Source: Zoogloeaceae bacterium (lineage in GTDB: Bacteria > Pseudomonadota > Gammaproteobacteria > Burkholderiales > Rhodocyclaceae). Taken from it: a stretch of DNA of 64,000 bases. Where the stretch lies: positions 62,001 through 126,000 of the forward strand of contig JACKMA010000006.1 in assembly GCA_024235635.1 (NCBI GenBank), read 5' to 3'. Shown piece after piece: positions 1 through 8,961 of the stretch (positions are counted from its first letter, which is position 1; each line of letters opens with the position of its first letter). The notes under the pieces are model-generated. The model searched no databases and was not told the DNA's origin. It worked only from the letters and a program-made list of their open reading frames with translations. A program made the translations under genes and the position numbers.

Positions 1-34
1 CTCCTGCGCCGTTTCGCGCATCGAAGCCTGGGCG

Positions 35-925
35 CTAGAGCCCTCGAGCCCACGCCGGCCTCAGCGCGGCATCCTCCGGATGCTCGATGGCCTGGCGCAG
101 AGTGCCCAGCAGGCGTGCCTTGTCGGCGCCGAGCGTACCCTTCAGCGCAAGCCAGTTGGATGCATGATCGGAGCGGAACACCGTCCTGCGCAACTCGAGC
201 CCTTCGATGAAGCGTGCAAGCTCCTGCAGCAGACCGCCGCGATCGAGGGCCCGCCATTGGGGGAAGTCCGTCATGAAGCGCGCCTTTCCCTGCGGAAAGC
301 TCAGCACCAGCGTCGACAGGTATTCGGGCTGGACGGCGTTGATCAGCCGCGCCGATGCCTCGGCGTGTTGTGCGCTCAAGGTGCTGCCGCCGAGGCCATT
401 GACGATCATCACCGAGCGTGTGATGCCGGCAGCGCCGAGCTTGTCCAGCGCGTCGCGGGTCGAGGCGAAATCCTCGCCCTTGTTGACCCGCCGCAGCACT
501 TCGTCGTCGCCCGACTCTGCGCCGAGATAGGCCAGCGTCAGGCCGGCATCGGCGAGTTCGGCCAGCTCGGCGACGCTCTTGTTGCGCAGGTTGCGCGCAA
601 GGCAGTAGCTCGACACCCGGCGGACCGCCGGCAGATGCTCGCGGATCTCGGCGAGCACCGCCATCAGCCGGCGTGTCGACAGCACCAGGGCGTCGCCGTC
701 GGCGAGGAACACGCGACGTACCGGCTCGTGGTGTCGTCCGGCGACCGCGCGCAGGGCATCGGAGATCTCGGCCGGGCTTCGCGGCCTGAACGCCTTCTGC
801 GGTGCCGTGTACATCTCGCAGAAGCTGCAGCGGTTCCACGAGCAGCCGTCGGTGACCGGGAGGATCAGCGAATGGGCCTCGCTCGGGGGCCTGTATACCG
901 GTTCGATGTAGCGGATCGGGATCAT
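35..925 (-). CDS. Radical SAM domain protein
   Basis: About 296 residues. A cysteine cluster near residues 28-36 reads CSWNRCSFC, which suits binding of a [4Fe-4S] cluster for S-adenosylmethionine cleavage. The spacing is CX4CX2C rather than the classic CX3CX2C. Later segments such as YLGAESGDDEVL and the glycine-rich motif MIVNGLGG fit the TIM-barrel core of Elp3/MiaB-like radical SAM proteins. The open frame extends ten codons further to a TTG. I chose the ATG at 925 because the product then begins MIPIRYIEPVYRPP, close to the conserved core, although no strong Shine-Dalgarno site precedes either start. The substrate is unknown. The gene stands alone, divergent from the receptor gene that follows. 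Confidence 0.8.
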   Translation of the reverse strand: MIPIRYIEPVYRPPSEAHSLILPVTDGCSWNRCSFCEMYTAPQKAFRPRSPAEISDALRAVAGRHHEPVRRVFLADGDALVLSTRRLMAVLAEIREHLPAVRRVSSYCLARNLRNKSVAELAELADAGLTLAYLGAESGDDEVLRRVNKGEDFASTRDALDKLGAAGITRSVMIVNGLGGSTLSAQHAEASARLINAVQPEYLSTLVLSFPQGKARFMTDFPQWRALDRGGLLQELARFIEGLELRRTVFRSDHASNWLALKGTLGADKARLLGTLRQAIEHPEDAALRPAWARGL

Positions 926-1252
926 GCCGGCTGGGCTGCAGGGGGACGCTGCCAAGTCTAGCGCGCATCGGCGCCGGATTCAGCGCTGCCGCCGGCACTG
1001 GGCCTCGCCGCCAGCGGGGTTTCTTGTTCGGCGACATGTGCGAGCGCCGGCCGACTGGTTTTCGCCGGGTGTGTCTTTTGCCGGGTCCAGCGGCTGTTCG
1101 ACGCTCTAGAATGAAGCGTTGTGCGTATATCTTTCGTAGTGCGGCTGCGAAGCTGAAGATCCGATGCAAGAGTTTATGAAACACGATGCGCAACCTGGCG
1201 GATCATGGACCGCAGCACGTTGCGAAGCTGCGCCCGGGTGGAGTCACGACAG
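926..1252. other. Divergent intergenic region without a gene
   Basis: About 327 bases separate the leftward radical SAM gene from the rightward receptor gene. No convincing coding frame or RNA is visible. A TAGAAT hexamer at 1107-1112 resembles a -10 element, but no well-spaced -35 partner was found. Promoters for both flanking genes presumably lie here. Confidence 0.5.
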
Positions 1253-2893
1253 ATGCGCCTGAGAGACAAGATCCTGGTCGGCTATCTGGCGATGGTGCTG
1301 TTGCTGGTCGCCATGGGTGCGCTCGGCCTGGCCTCGATGCGGCTGGTCCAGTACGAGTTCGAAGCGGCCGTGGGACGAACCTATCCGGTGATCGAGGCGC
1401 TGCAGCATCTGCGGCTTCATGCCAACCGGGTTACGCTGGGCATTGCCGGCTCGTCGCCGGTCCTGCCGGACACCGACAGCACCGCGGGACTGGAGGAACT
1501 GCAGTCCACGGCCAATCGCTACCACGCACTGGTACGTCGGCTGTTCCCGGAGGAGCGCGAACTGGCCGGTCGCATCCGGCTGGAGAGCGAGGCGCTGGCT
1601 GCGGATCTGCGCATGTTGATCGAGGGCGGCCGCTCGCTGGCCGCCGACGAGTCGCAGCGCCTGAGAGAGAACAGCCATCGCCACCTCGCCAGCCTCGAAC
1701 GCCTGGTCGACGAGGCGCTCGCAGGTGAGCGCGTCGAACTCAACGAATATCAGGAGGAGGTGCTGAGCCACGCGACCATGGCGCGCCTGCGGTTGACTGC
1801 TTTGGGGGCCGGTGCGGTGTTGGTCGCATTGGCTGGTGGCTGGTGGCTGACGCGACGGATCAGCCGGCCGGTGGAAAGGCTTCGCCAGATTACCGAGGAA
1901 GTGGGACGCGGTCACTTCGATGCGCGTGTCGGCGACGGCAACCGCGACGAGATCGGCGCACTGGCCAAGTCCTTCGACCAGATGACTTCCGAGCTGGCGG
2001 AGACGGTCGTCTCGCGCGACGACCTGGAGGCGATCATCGAGGCGATCTCCGATGGCCTGCTGGTGGTCTCGCCGGAAGGGGTGATCGAACGCGCCAACAG
2101 CGCGATGCGCATGATGTGCCAGGGCTCGATCGAAGGCCCGCTCGCCGGTCACCGGGTCGACGAGGTATTCGAATGCGGTGTCGGCCGGAATCGACTGCTC
2201 GGCGATTATTTCCTGCGCGAAGGGTTCGAATGCACGATCCGTTCGAAGGACGATCCACCGCACCGGGTCGCAATTACCGCGACGATGATCCGGGGCGACG
2301 GCGGCAAGCGCGGCTGGGTCATGCTGGTGCGCGACCGCCGCGGCCGCAGCCCGGCGCTCGGCGCCGGCCATGCCCGGCAACTGGCGGGTCCGGAGGCGGC
2401 AAAGGCACATCTGGCCACCCGACTCAGCGTACTCGAGTGGCGTGGCCGCAACGTCGGCGTGCTGGTGGTCGGGCTCGAGCGATGCGCCGAACTGCAGCGC
2501 AGCCTCGGGCAGCAGGTGTGTGAAGGCCTGGTCGCGCGCATTGCCGAGCGCATCCGCACGGTGCTGCGCCCGGATGACGCGGTCGCCCGCTGGAGCGACG
2601 AATCGCTCGTCGTCGTGCTCGAGGACGTCGCTTCGCCTTGCGACATGGCCAGTATCGGCGACACGCTGGTGGCGGCGCTGGACGAGCCGTTCATGGTGGG
2701 TGCCCACGAGGTACGCCTGACGGTTTCGGTCGGCATGGCCTGTGCGCCGGATCACGGGCTGCAGCCGGAGGCCCTGCTGGCCTGTGCCGAGACCGCGTTG
2801 CGCTGCGTGCGTGCCGACGGCAAGCGCCGCTGCATGATGTACGCGCAGGCGGGCGGACGTGGCTCGACCGATCGCGTGCGGTCGGGGCGCTAG
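1253..2893 (+). CDS. Membrane receptor: HAMP-PAS-degenerate GGDEF
   Basis: About 546 residues. A first membrane helix (about residues 9-28) and a second (about 180-200) bracket a helical periplasmic sensor. A HAMP linker follows (RISRPVERL ... RDEIGALAKSFDQM), then a PAS-like domain (DGLLVVSPEGVIERAN) and a C-terminal GGDEF-type fold that keeps the late SVGMA element. The signature loop reads WSDES instead of GG(D/E)EF, so diguanylate cyclase activity is unlikely. The domain may bind nucleotide or act only in signalling. The start at 1253 has GGTGGAG nine bases upstream. An ATG at 1205 in the same frame is possible but would add a poor N-terminus. No ligand can be inferred. Confidence 0.8.
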   Translation: MRLRDKILVGYLAMVLLLVAMGALGLASMRLVQYEFEAAVGRTYPVIEALQHLRLHANRVTLGIAGSSPVLPDTDSTAGLEELQSTANRYHALVRRLFPEERELAGRIRLESEALAADLRMLIEGGRSLAADESQRLRENSHRHLASLERLVDEALAGERVELNEYQEEVLSHATMARLRLTALGAGAVLVALAGGWWLTRRISRPVERLRQITEEVGRGHFDARVGDGNRDEIGALAKSFDQMTSELAETVVSRDDLEAIIEAISDGLLVVSPEGVIERANSAMRMMCQGSIEGPLAGHRVDEVFECGVGRNRLLGDYFLREGFECTIRSKDDPPHRVAITATMIRGDGGKRGWVMLVRDRRGRSPALGAGHARQLAGPEAAKAHLATRLSVLEWRGRNVGVLVVGLERCAELQRSLGQQVCEGLVARIAERIRTVLRPDDAVARWSDESLVVVLEDVASPCDMASIGDTLVAALDEPFMVGAHEVRLTVSVGMACAPDHGLQPEALLACAETALRCVRADGKRRCMMYAQAGGRGSTDRVRSGR

Positions 2894-3034
2894 TCCGAGC
2901 GCCATTGCTGATCCTGGCGCACGGCCGGGCTGACTCGGGCCGCGGCGGGCGTTGGCGCGTCGGCGGCGGGCGTTGCGCTCGCGTTGTGGGTTATCGTGTC
3001 GCCGGAATTCCCCCCGTAGCCAGCGACGAACGCC

Positions 3035-3589
3035 GTGCCCCTGACCCTGCTCCCCCACCCCGACAATCCGTCGATGGCAGTCGACCGGGTATCGGCCGAG
3101 GTGCGCACGCTGGCGGGCGGCGCGTTGCAACTGCAATACCGGGTCGATTGCGCGCAAGACGTTCTGCGCCCGGTGCAGCTGGCGACGCCGGGCTTTGCCG
3201 ATGGCCTGTGGCGCCATACCTGCTTCGAGGCTTTTCTGGCGCCGGCCGGTGCAGAAGCCTATCGCGAATTCAATTTCTCTGCGGACGGTCGCTGGGCCGG
3301 CTATCGATTCGGTGCCTGGCGGGCGCGCTGCGGCGACCTGCGCGGTCTGCCGCCGCCGCGACTGAAAATAGCCGCGCGGGGTGATGGGCTGAACGCAGAA
3401 GTGGTGCTGCCGGCCGCACTGCTCGAAGATGCCGAGGCTGTCGACCTCGGCCTGACGGCGGTGCTCGAACGGCACGATGGCGTCTTGAGCTACTGGGCGC
3501 TGGCGCACGCGCCGGGTCCGGCCGATTTCCACTGGCGAGCCGGCTTCTGCTACCGTCTCGCCCGCGACCCTGGGGGAGAACAGCGGTGA
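3035..3589 (+). CDS. DOMON-like domain protein
   Basis: 184 residues with no signal peptide. The segment LWRHTCFEAFLAPAGAEAYREFNFSADGRW (quoted here only by its ends, LWRHTCFEAF and EFNFS..GRW) is typical of DOMON-like proteins related to carbohydrate-binding module 9, which form a beta-sandwich. The start is a GTG. Its stop overlaps the GTG start of the next gene by four bases (GTGA), so translation of the two is probably coupled. That pairing with a muramidase-family gene suggests a role in handling sugars or cell-wall fragments; this is inference. No catalytic residues are recognisable. Confidence 0.7.
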   Translation: MPLTLLPHPDNPSMAVDRVSAEVRTLAGGALQLQYRVDCAQDVLRPVQLATPGFADGLWRHTCFEAFLAPAGAEAYREFNFSADGRWAGYRFGAWRARCGDLRGLPPPRLKIAARGDGLNAEVVLPAALLEDAEAVDLGLTAVLERHDGVLSYWALAHAPGPADFHWRAGFCYRLARDPGGEQR

Positions 3590-4791
3590 TCACCGGACTC
3601 GAGCGCCTGATCGACGAAGCCGCGCTGCGGCGCCCGCTGGCCGGACGCCGGATCGGCCTGCTGGCGCACCCGGCATCGGTCACGCGAGGGCTCGAACATG
3701 CGCTCGACGCGCTCGCCCGCCAGCCCGAGATTCGTCTTGAGGCAGCCTTCGGTCCGCAGCACGGCCTGCGCGGCGACAAGCAGGACAACATGGTGGAGTC
3801 GCCGGAATTCGTCGATCCGGCCCTGCGCATCCCGGTCCACAGCCTGTACGGCGAGGTCCGTCGGCCGACCGACCAGATGATGTCCGGTATCGACGTGCTG
3901 CTGGTGGATCTGCAGGATCTGGGCTGCCGCATCTACACGTTTGTGACCACGCTGCGCTACGTGCTGGAAGCGGCCGCGCGTCTCGGCAAGTCGGTCTGGG
4001 TGCTGGATCGCCCCAATCCAGTGGGCCGCCCGGTCGAGGGCCTGATGCTGCGCGAAGGCTGGGAGAGCTTTGTCGGCGCCGGGCCGATGCCGATGCGCCA
4101 TGGTCTGACGATGGGTGAGATGGCCTGCTGGTTCGTCGACTGGCTCGGGCTCGACGTCGACCTGCAGGTGGTCGAGATGGCGGGCTGGCAGCCCGAGGCC
4201 GGCCCGGGATTCGGCTGGCCGGCCGGCGAGCGGAGCTGGATCAATCCGAGTCCCAACGCGCCGAACCTGTCGATGGCACGTTGCTATGCTGGTACCGTGA
4301 TGCTCGAGGGTTGCACCCTGTCCGAGGGGCGGGGCACCACCCGGCCGCTCGAACTGTTCGGCGCACCGGGTCTCGACGTGGCCGCGCTGCTGGGCCGGAT
4401 GCGCGCGCTGGCGCCGCAGTGGCTCGCCGGCTGCCAGCTGCGCGAATGCTGGTTCGAGCCGACCTTTCACAAGCACGCCGGCGCGCTGTGCCGCGGCCTG
4501 CAGATCCACGTCGAGGATCCGCAGCACTACCGCCACCACGAGTTTCGTCCGTGGCGGTTGCAGGCGCTGGCCTTCAAGGCGTTGCGGCAGATCGACGCCG
4601 ACTACCCGTTGTGGCGAGACTTTCCGTACGAGTACGAATTCGACCGCCTGGCGATCGATCTGATCAATGGCTCGCCGTTGCTGCGCGAGTGGGTGGACGA
4701 CGGCGCCGCCAGCGTGGCCGATCTCGATGCCCTGGCCGCGGCCGACGAACGGGAATGGAAATTGTGCGTTGCAAGATACAAGCGCTACTAG
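3586..4791 (+). CDS. DUF1343 / NamZ-type exo-beta-N-acetylmuramidase family protein
   Basis: 401 residues, a normal length for DUF1343 proteins. Characteristic segments are AAFGPQHGLRG, VDLQDLGCRIYT, VLDRPNPVG, INPSPNAPN and EGRGTTRPLELFG. The founding enzyme of the family, NamZ, removes terminal N-acetylmuramic acid from peptidoglycan fragments. This copy has no signal peptide, so it may act in the cytoplasm on recovered cell-wall sugars. It starts with GTG inside the stop of the preceding DOMON-like gene. Family assignment is strong; the exact substrate is inferred from the family. Confidence 0.82.
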   Translation: MITGLERLIDEAALRRPLAGRRIGLLAHPASVTRGLEHALDALARQPEIRLEAAFGPQHGLRGDKQDNMVESPEFVDPALRIPVHSLYGEVRRPTDQMMSGIDVLLVDLQDLGCRIYTFVTTLRYVLEAAARLGKSVWVLDRPNPVGRPVEGLMLREGWESFVGAGPMPMRHGLTMGEMACWFVDWLGLDVDLQVVEMAGWQPEAGPGFGWPAGERSWINPSPNAPNLSMARCYAGTVMLEGCTLSEGRGTTRPLELFGAPGLDVAALLGRMRALAPQWLAGCQLRECWFEPTFHKHAGALCRGLQIHVEDPQHYRHHEFRPWRLQALAFKALRQIDADYPLWRDFPYEYEFDRLAIDLINGSPLLREWVDDGAASVADLDALAAADEREWKLCVARYKRY

Positions 4792-4825
4792 GTGCGTATG
4801 TTTTGACGCCGAGACGATTTGCGTG

Positions 4826-4842
4826 ATGCTGCGTAGCAGCAT
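4826..4842. other. Small inverted repeat upstream of mscS
   Basis: ATGCTGC-GTA-GCAGCAT forms a seven-pair stem with a three-base loop in the 113-base gap before the MscS gene. No U tract follows, so it is not a standard terminator. It could be an operator or chance. Confidence 0.3.
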
Positions 4843-4904
4843 ATCCTGCGTCGTGCCGCGCTGTCGGCATTGATCTTCATTGGCACCATCCGCAAGGAGT
4901 CTTC

Positions 4905-5738
4905 ATGAACGAGAAGTTCGCAAGTGGCGAATGGCTGCAGGCCTATGTCTGGCCGTGGGCAATCAACGTCGCGCTGGCCGTGGCGATCTTCCTGGCCGGG
5001 CGCTGGGCCGCCAGACTGCTGATCTCGATCGCCGAGAAGCTGCTGCGTCGGGGTGGCATGGACGAGATGCTGGCCCATTTCGTGTTGTCGATCCTGCATG
5101 GTGTGCTGCTGCTGCTGGTGGTGGTCGCAGCGCTCAACCAACTCGGTGTGGACACCACGTCGCTGGTGGCGATCATCGGTGCCGCCGGCCTTGCGATCGG
5201 CCTGTCGCTGCAGGACTCGCTGAAGAACTTCGCGGCCGGTGTGATGCTGATCGTGTTCCGCCCGTTCAAGGCCGGTGACTTCGTCGAGGCCGCCGGCACC
5301 ATGGGCACGGTCGAAAAGATCAACATCTTCAGCTCGACCTTCCGCACTGCCGACAACCGCGAGATCATCATTCCCAACGGCGCGATCTACAGCGGCGTCA
5401 TCACCAACTACTCGGCACGCAGCCAGCGGCGGATCGACCTGATCATGAGCATTGGCTACGACGACGACATCCGGCTTGCGAAAGGCGTCATCGAATCGGT
5501 GCTGAAGGCCGACGAGCGGGTGCTGGCAGAACCCGAGCCCTTCATCGGTGTAGCAGAGCTCGGTGCCAGCAGCGTGAACATCCACGTGCGGCCGTGGGTC
5601 GCCTCGGGCGATTTCTTCGCCACCAGCTGCGACCTCAAGGAGAAGCTCAAGCTCGCGTTCGACGACAACGGCATCTCGATCCCGTTCCCGCAGATGGACC
5701 TGCACCACTACCGGCAGGGTGGGGCGGACGCCGGCTGA
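4905..5738 (+). CDS. MscS-family small-conductance mechanosensitive channel
   Basis: 277 residues, the compact MscS size. Three N-terminal membrane helices (about residues 15-37, 57-80 and 83-110) lead to the pore-lining helix GAAGLAIGLSLQDSLKNFAAG, which carries the Gly/Ala pattern of TM3. The beta domain follows (FRPFKAGDFVEAAG and IPNGAIYSGVITNYS), then the C-terminal cytoplasmic cage. The protein opens on membrane tension to release solutes during hypo-osmotic shock. AAGGAG lies seven bases upstream of the ATG. It appears to be a single-gene unit. Confidence 0.93.
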   Translation: MNEKFASGEWLQAYVWPWAINVALAVAIFLAGRWAARLLISIAEKLLRRGGMDEMLAHFVLSILHGVLLLLVVVAALNQLGVDTTSLVAIIGAAGLAIGLSLQDSLKNFAAGVMLIVFRPFKAGDFVEAAGTMGTVEKINIFSSTFRTADNREIIIPNGAIYSGVITNYSARSQRRIDLIMSIGYDDDIRLAKGVIESVLKADERVLAEPEPFIGVAELGASSVNIHVRPWVASGDFFATSCDLKEKLKLAFDDNGISIPFPQMDLHHYRQGGADAG

Positions 5739-5828
5739 GCCGCACTTCGGACGGGGTACGGGCTGCCGCTTGCGCGCAGTGTCCCGTATGCTGCAGGTGT
5801 CGCCCGCCGCGAAGCCAGTACCGACACG

Positions 5829-6278
5829 ATGGACATCACCACGCCCGCCTTGCTGTTTCCAGCCATTTCGCTGCTGCTGCTCGCCTATACCAATCGCTTC
5901 CTGACGCTGGCCCAGGTGATTCGCCAGCTCCATGGCCTGCCGGATCCGCGCATCGACGTGGTGCGCAGGCAGATCCCTGGCCTGAAGCGGCGGGTCAGGC
6001 TGATCAAGTACATGCAGTCGGTGGCGGTCGCCAGCTTCCTTTTGTGCTGCCTGTCGATGCTGGCCTTGTTCGCCGGCTCGCAGGCCACGGGCCAGTGGCT
6101 GTTCGCGGTCAGCATGCTGAGTCTGGCAGCCTCGCTGGTCATGTCATTGGTCGAGGTGCTGATCTCGACCAATGCACTGTCGGTGGTGCTCGACGATCTG
6201 GAAGTGGGCGGCTCGCTGGCGGGTCGGCCGGGCAACGGCATCGACGAGGGCGGCGACCCGGGTGCCGGGCGCACCTGA
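5829..6278 (+). CDS. DUF2721 family membrane protein
   Basis: 149 residues. One hydrophobic segment lies at the N-terminus (about 8-25) and two more near 65-85 and 90-115, separated by a basic segment with RRQIPGLKRRVRLIKYM. This layout and the closing VEVLISTNALSVVLDDL match DUF2721 proteins, whose function is not known. The tail is Gly/Asp-rich and probably disordered. The start ATG has only a weak ribosome binding site. The stop faces that of the convergent TIR gene 19 bases away. Confidence 0.7.
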   Translation: MDITTPALLFPAISLLLLAYTNRFLTLAQVIRQLHGLPDPRIDVVRRQIPGLKRRVRLIKYMQSVAVASFLLCCLSMLALFAGSQATGQWLFAVSMLSLAASLVMSLVEVLISTNALSVVLDDLEVGGSLAGRPGNGIDEGGDPGAGRT

Positions 6279-6297
6279 GGCGTGACCTGGTACGGAC

Positions 6298-7278
6298 CTA
6301 TTGCGTGCGCCACATCCGCATGGACTGGCGCTCGCCGGTGGCGGGGTCGGTGACGACCACGTCGAGATTGTTGCCGCCGGCATCGACCGTGAAGCGGGAG
6401 GTCAATGGGTAGCCGTTGAGTACGTAGTTGACCCAACCGCTGCGACCCTGCAGTCCACCCTCGCCATAGACCAGGCCATCCGGGCTGGCGCCACGAACCG
6501 CCAGACGTCCGGCCTGCTGCATCACTTCGTAGTGTCCGCCTTCGTTGTCGGCCCAGGTGCCGGTGAGATCGATCACCGCTGCCGCAACCGCGGGTTGCGA
6601 CAGCGTGTGGGGTGCGACCGGCGCCGCCGGCACCGGTAATACCGCGGCTGGTGCCGGTAGTGCCGGGTCCGGCTTCGGGTCCTCGATGCCCGACAGCGCG
6701 ATCGCGAGCACTGCCACCACGCCGACGCCAATCAACAGCCACTTGCGACGCGAGCCGCTCGACCTCGCCGGTGCAGAGGCCGGTGGGGGCGCTGCCGCGG
6801 GCGCCGGTTCGGCGATGCCGAGCACCGGGCGCAGGGTCCCGACCAGTTGCGAGACGTCGTAGTCCCAGCGCTTGTCGCTGAGTTCGATCGCGTTTCGCCG
6901 CGCCAGCGGCACCAGGTCTTCCGGCAGGTCGGGGGCGGCGGGCATCGAGGCGCCCTCGACCAGCACCGGAATCACGCGCACGTCCTTGCGGGCAAGTGCC
7001 CGGGCGATTTCGAGGCGGGTGTAGTCATGCGCATCGTCGAGTCGGCGGCGCCCGGCATCGTCGCAGACGTCGAGCCAGCGCGGCCCGATCACCGCAATCA
7101 GCACCGCACACGACTTCAGCGCCCGTTCGATGGCATCGACGAAATCGACCCCGGGATCGATGGTCTCGACGTCGCGGAAGATCCGGACGTCCGGCAACTG
7201 GTCGCGCAGATGGTCGCTCAGGCGACCGGCGGCGCTCTGGCTGTCCTGGCGTCGATAGCTGACGAAGATGTCCTGCAT
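6298..7278 (-). CDS. TIR-domain protein with membrane anchor and C-terminal beta domain
   Basis: 326 residues in three parts. Residues 1-150 form a TIR domain (IFVSYRRQDSQSAAGRL, FRDVETIDPGVDF, VLIAVIGPRWL, RVIPVLVEGASMP). A Pro/Ala linker leads to one membrane helix at about residues 178-198 (WLLIGVGVVAVLAIAL). Another Pro/Ala stretch then leads to a C-terminal domain of about 95 residues beginning LTGTWADNEGGHYEV, which resembles small beta-barrel modules. With the N-terminus cytoplasmic, the tail would be periplasmic. By my alignment to SARM1-type NADases, the catalytic Glu position holds Val or Asp (GVDFVDAIERAL). AGGAG lies six bases before the ATG. TIR family certain; role unknown. Confidence 0.85.
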   Translation of the reverse strand: MQDIFVSYRRQDSQSAAGRLSDHLRDQLPDVRIFRDVETIDPGVDFVDAIERALKSCAVLIAVIGPRWLDVCDDAGRRRLDDAHDYTRLEIARALARKDVRVIPVLVEGASMPAAPDLPEDLVPLARRNAIELSDKRWDYDVSQLVGTLRPVLGIAEPAPAAAPPPASAPARSSGSRRKWLLIGVGVVAVLAIALSGIEDPKPDPALPAPAAVLPVPAAPVAPHTLSQPAVAAAVIDLTGTWADNEGGHYEVMQQAGRLAVRGASPDGLVYGEGGLQGRSGWVNYVLNGYPLTSRFTVDAGGNNLDVVVTDPATGERQSMRMWRTQ

Positions 7279-7415
7279 GCTGAACTCCTGCGTGGCGTTG
7301 CCGTCGCGACCAAGGATAACGAGCTTTGATGCCGGCTTGGTACCCGCCGCGCCTGCCGGTCCGTCGCCGAGCGGCCGGCGGTGCTATCGTGGCGATGGCA
7401 TCAGCGGGAGAGACC

Positions 7416-8942
7416 ATGGATCTGGCAGGCTTGCCGGCGCATCACGCGCGCTATCGACCCGGGCACCCGGCATTCGGTTTCGGGTCGATGGCATTGGACT
7501 GGCGCGGCGTCGACGCGCGGATCGCGCGTCTGGCGGCGGTGCTCGGCGGCCGTGGCGTGCGCCGCGGTGACCGGGTCGCGGCGGTGCTGCCGAATTGCCC
7601 GGAACTGCTCTGGCTGTATTGGGCATGCGCCCGGCTCGGGGCGGTGTCGGTGCCGTTGTCGCCACTGCTGGCGGCCGGCGGTCTGGCTTCGTTGCTCGCC
7701 GATGCCGATGTCCGCCAGCTGCTCTGCTGCCGCCGCACTCTGGCGGTGGTCGAGCAGGCATGTGCAACCCTGGGCGAGCGCCCCGGCGTGCTGGTCACCG
7801 ACATCGACGACGGCAGCGAGCGCGATCTGCTGAGCGCCGTGCCCGCGGCCGGTGTCGCCGAGCAGCCGGTGGCGGCGGAGGACCCTTTCAACATCATCTA
7901 CAGCAGTGGCACCACCGGCACACCGAAGGGCATCGTGCATAGCCACCGGGTGCGCGCCCACTATGCCATGCTGTTCGCCAGTGCCTGGCGCATGACGCCG
8001 GAATCGGTGGTGCTTCACACCGGGGCGATCGTGTTCAACGGCGCCTTCGTGACGATGATGCCCGCCTTCATGCTGGGCTGCCGCTATTTGCTGACTGCCG
8101 GCTTCGATGCCGGCGAGACTTTGGCGCTGATCGAGCGCGAGCGGGTCACCCACACGATGATGGTGCCGACCCAGATCGCCGCGCTGCTAGACCATCCCGA
8201 TTTCGAGCCCGCCCGGCTGTCGTCCCTCGAGATGCTGCTGTCGCTGGGCGCGCCGCTGCCGCGGTCCCATAAGGCGCAGCTGATCGAATGCCTGCCGGGG
8301 CGGCTCTACGAGTTGTACGGCCTGACCGAGGGCTTCGTCACGATCCTCGATCGCGACGAGGTCGCGCGCAAGCCCGGATCGGTCGGCGTCCCGCCGCCGT
8401 TCTACCGGATGAGGATCGAGCGCGAGGACGGCACCGAGGCCGCGCAGGGCGAGATCGGCGAGATCGCGGGTCGTGGACCGATCATGATGACCGGATACCA
8501 CGGCCGGCCGGACCTGACCGCGCAGGCGATCAGGGAGGGATGGCTGTATTCGGGGGACCTCGGCCACGTCGATGCCGACGGCTTCCTGCATCTGGCCGAC
8601 CGCAAGAAGGACATGATCGTCAGTGGTGGCGTCAAGGTCTATCCGAGCGATATCGAAGCGGTCCTGCTCGAGCATCCGGAGGTGCTCGAGGCGGTCGTCG
8701 TCGGCGTACCGGAGCGTCGCTGGGGCGAGGTGCCGATCGCCGTGGCGCGGCCACGGGCGGATTGCGTACCGGATGCCGACGCCGTGCGCGACTGGGTCAA
8801 CCAGCGGGTGGCCGCACGCTACCAGCGCGTGCGCGCTGTGCTGATCGTCGACGAACTGCCGCGCAACGTCGCGGGCAAGGTGCTGCGGCGCGAACTGCGG
8901 GATCGCCATCGCGATCTGCTGGGCGGGCCTGCCGCCGGCTGA
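7416..8942 (+). CDS. AMP-dependent acyl-CoA synthetase/ligase
   Basis: About 508 residues of the class I adenylate-forming superfamily. The P-loop-like motif YSSGTTGTPKG is present, followed by LYELYGLTEG, the YSGDLGHVDADGF hinge region, DRKKDMIVSGG and the C-terminal catalytic Lys context PRNVAGKVLRREL. It should activate a carboxylic acid as acyl-AMP and pass it to CoA. Chain-length preference cannot be read from the sequence. The frame runs further upstream, but the ATG at 7416 has GGGAGA six bases before it and begins near the expected domain start. An ATG at 7395 is the alternative. Divergent from the TIR gene; no pathway partners adjoin it. Confidence 0.88.
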   Translation: MDLAGLPAHHARYRPGHPAFGFGSMALDWRGVDARIARLAAVLGGRGVRRGDRVAAVLPNCPELLWLYWACARLGAVSVPLSPLLAAGGLASLLADADVRQLLCCRRTLAVVEQACATLGERPGVLVTDIDDGSERDLLSAVPAAGVAEQPVAAEDPFNIIYSSGTTGTPKGIVHSHRVRAHYAMLFASAWRMTPESVVLHTGAIVFNGAFVTMMPAFMLGCRYLLTAGFDAGETLALIERERVTHTMMVPTQIAALLDHPDFEPARLSSLEMLLSLGAPLPRSHKAQLIECLPGRLYELYGLTEGFVTILDRDEVARKPGSVGVPPPFYRMRIEREDGTEAAQGEIGEIAGRGPIMMTGYHGRPDLTAQAIREGWLYSGDLGHVDADGFLHLADRKKDMIVSGGVKVYPSDIEAVLLEHPEVLEAVVVGVPERRWGEVPIAVARPRADCVPDADAVRDWVNQRVAARYQRVRAVLIVDELPRNVAGKVLRRELRDRHRDLLGGPAAG

Positions 8943-8961
8943 ACACCGGCGGCGGCCAGGG

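Noticed and set aside
1244..3532. Long leftward frame opposite the receptor and DOMON-like genes
   Set aside because: Arg/Gln/His-rich composition and lack of motifs indicate a shadow of the plus-strand genes.
7279..7415. N-terminal extension of the acyl-CoA synthetase back to 7326
   Set aside because: The extension is Arg/Pro-rich without family resemblance, and a good ribosome binding site precedes 7416.
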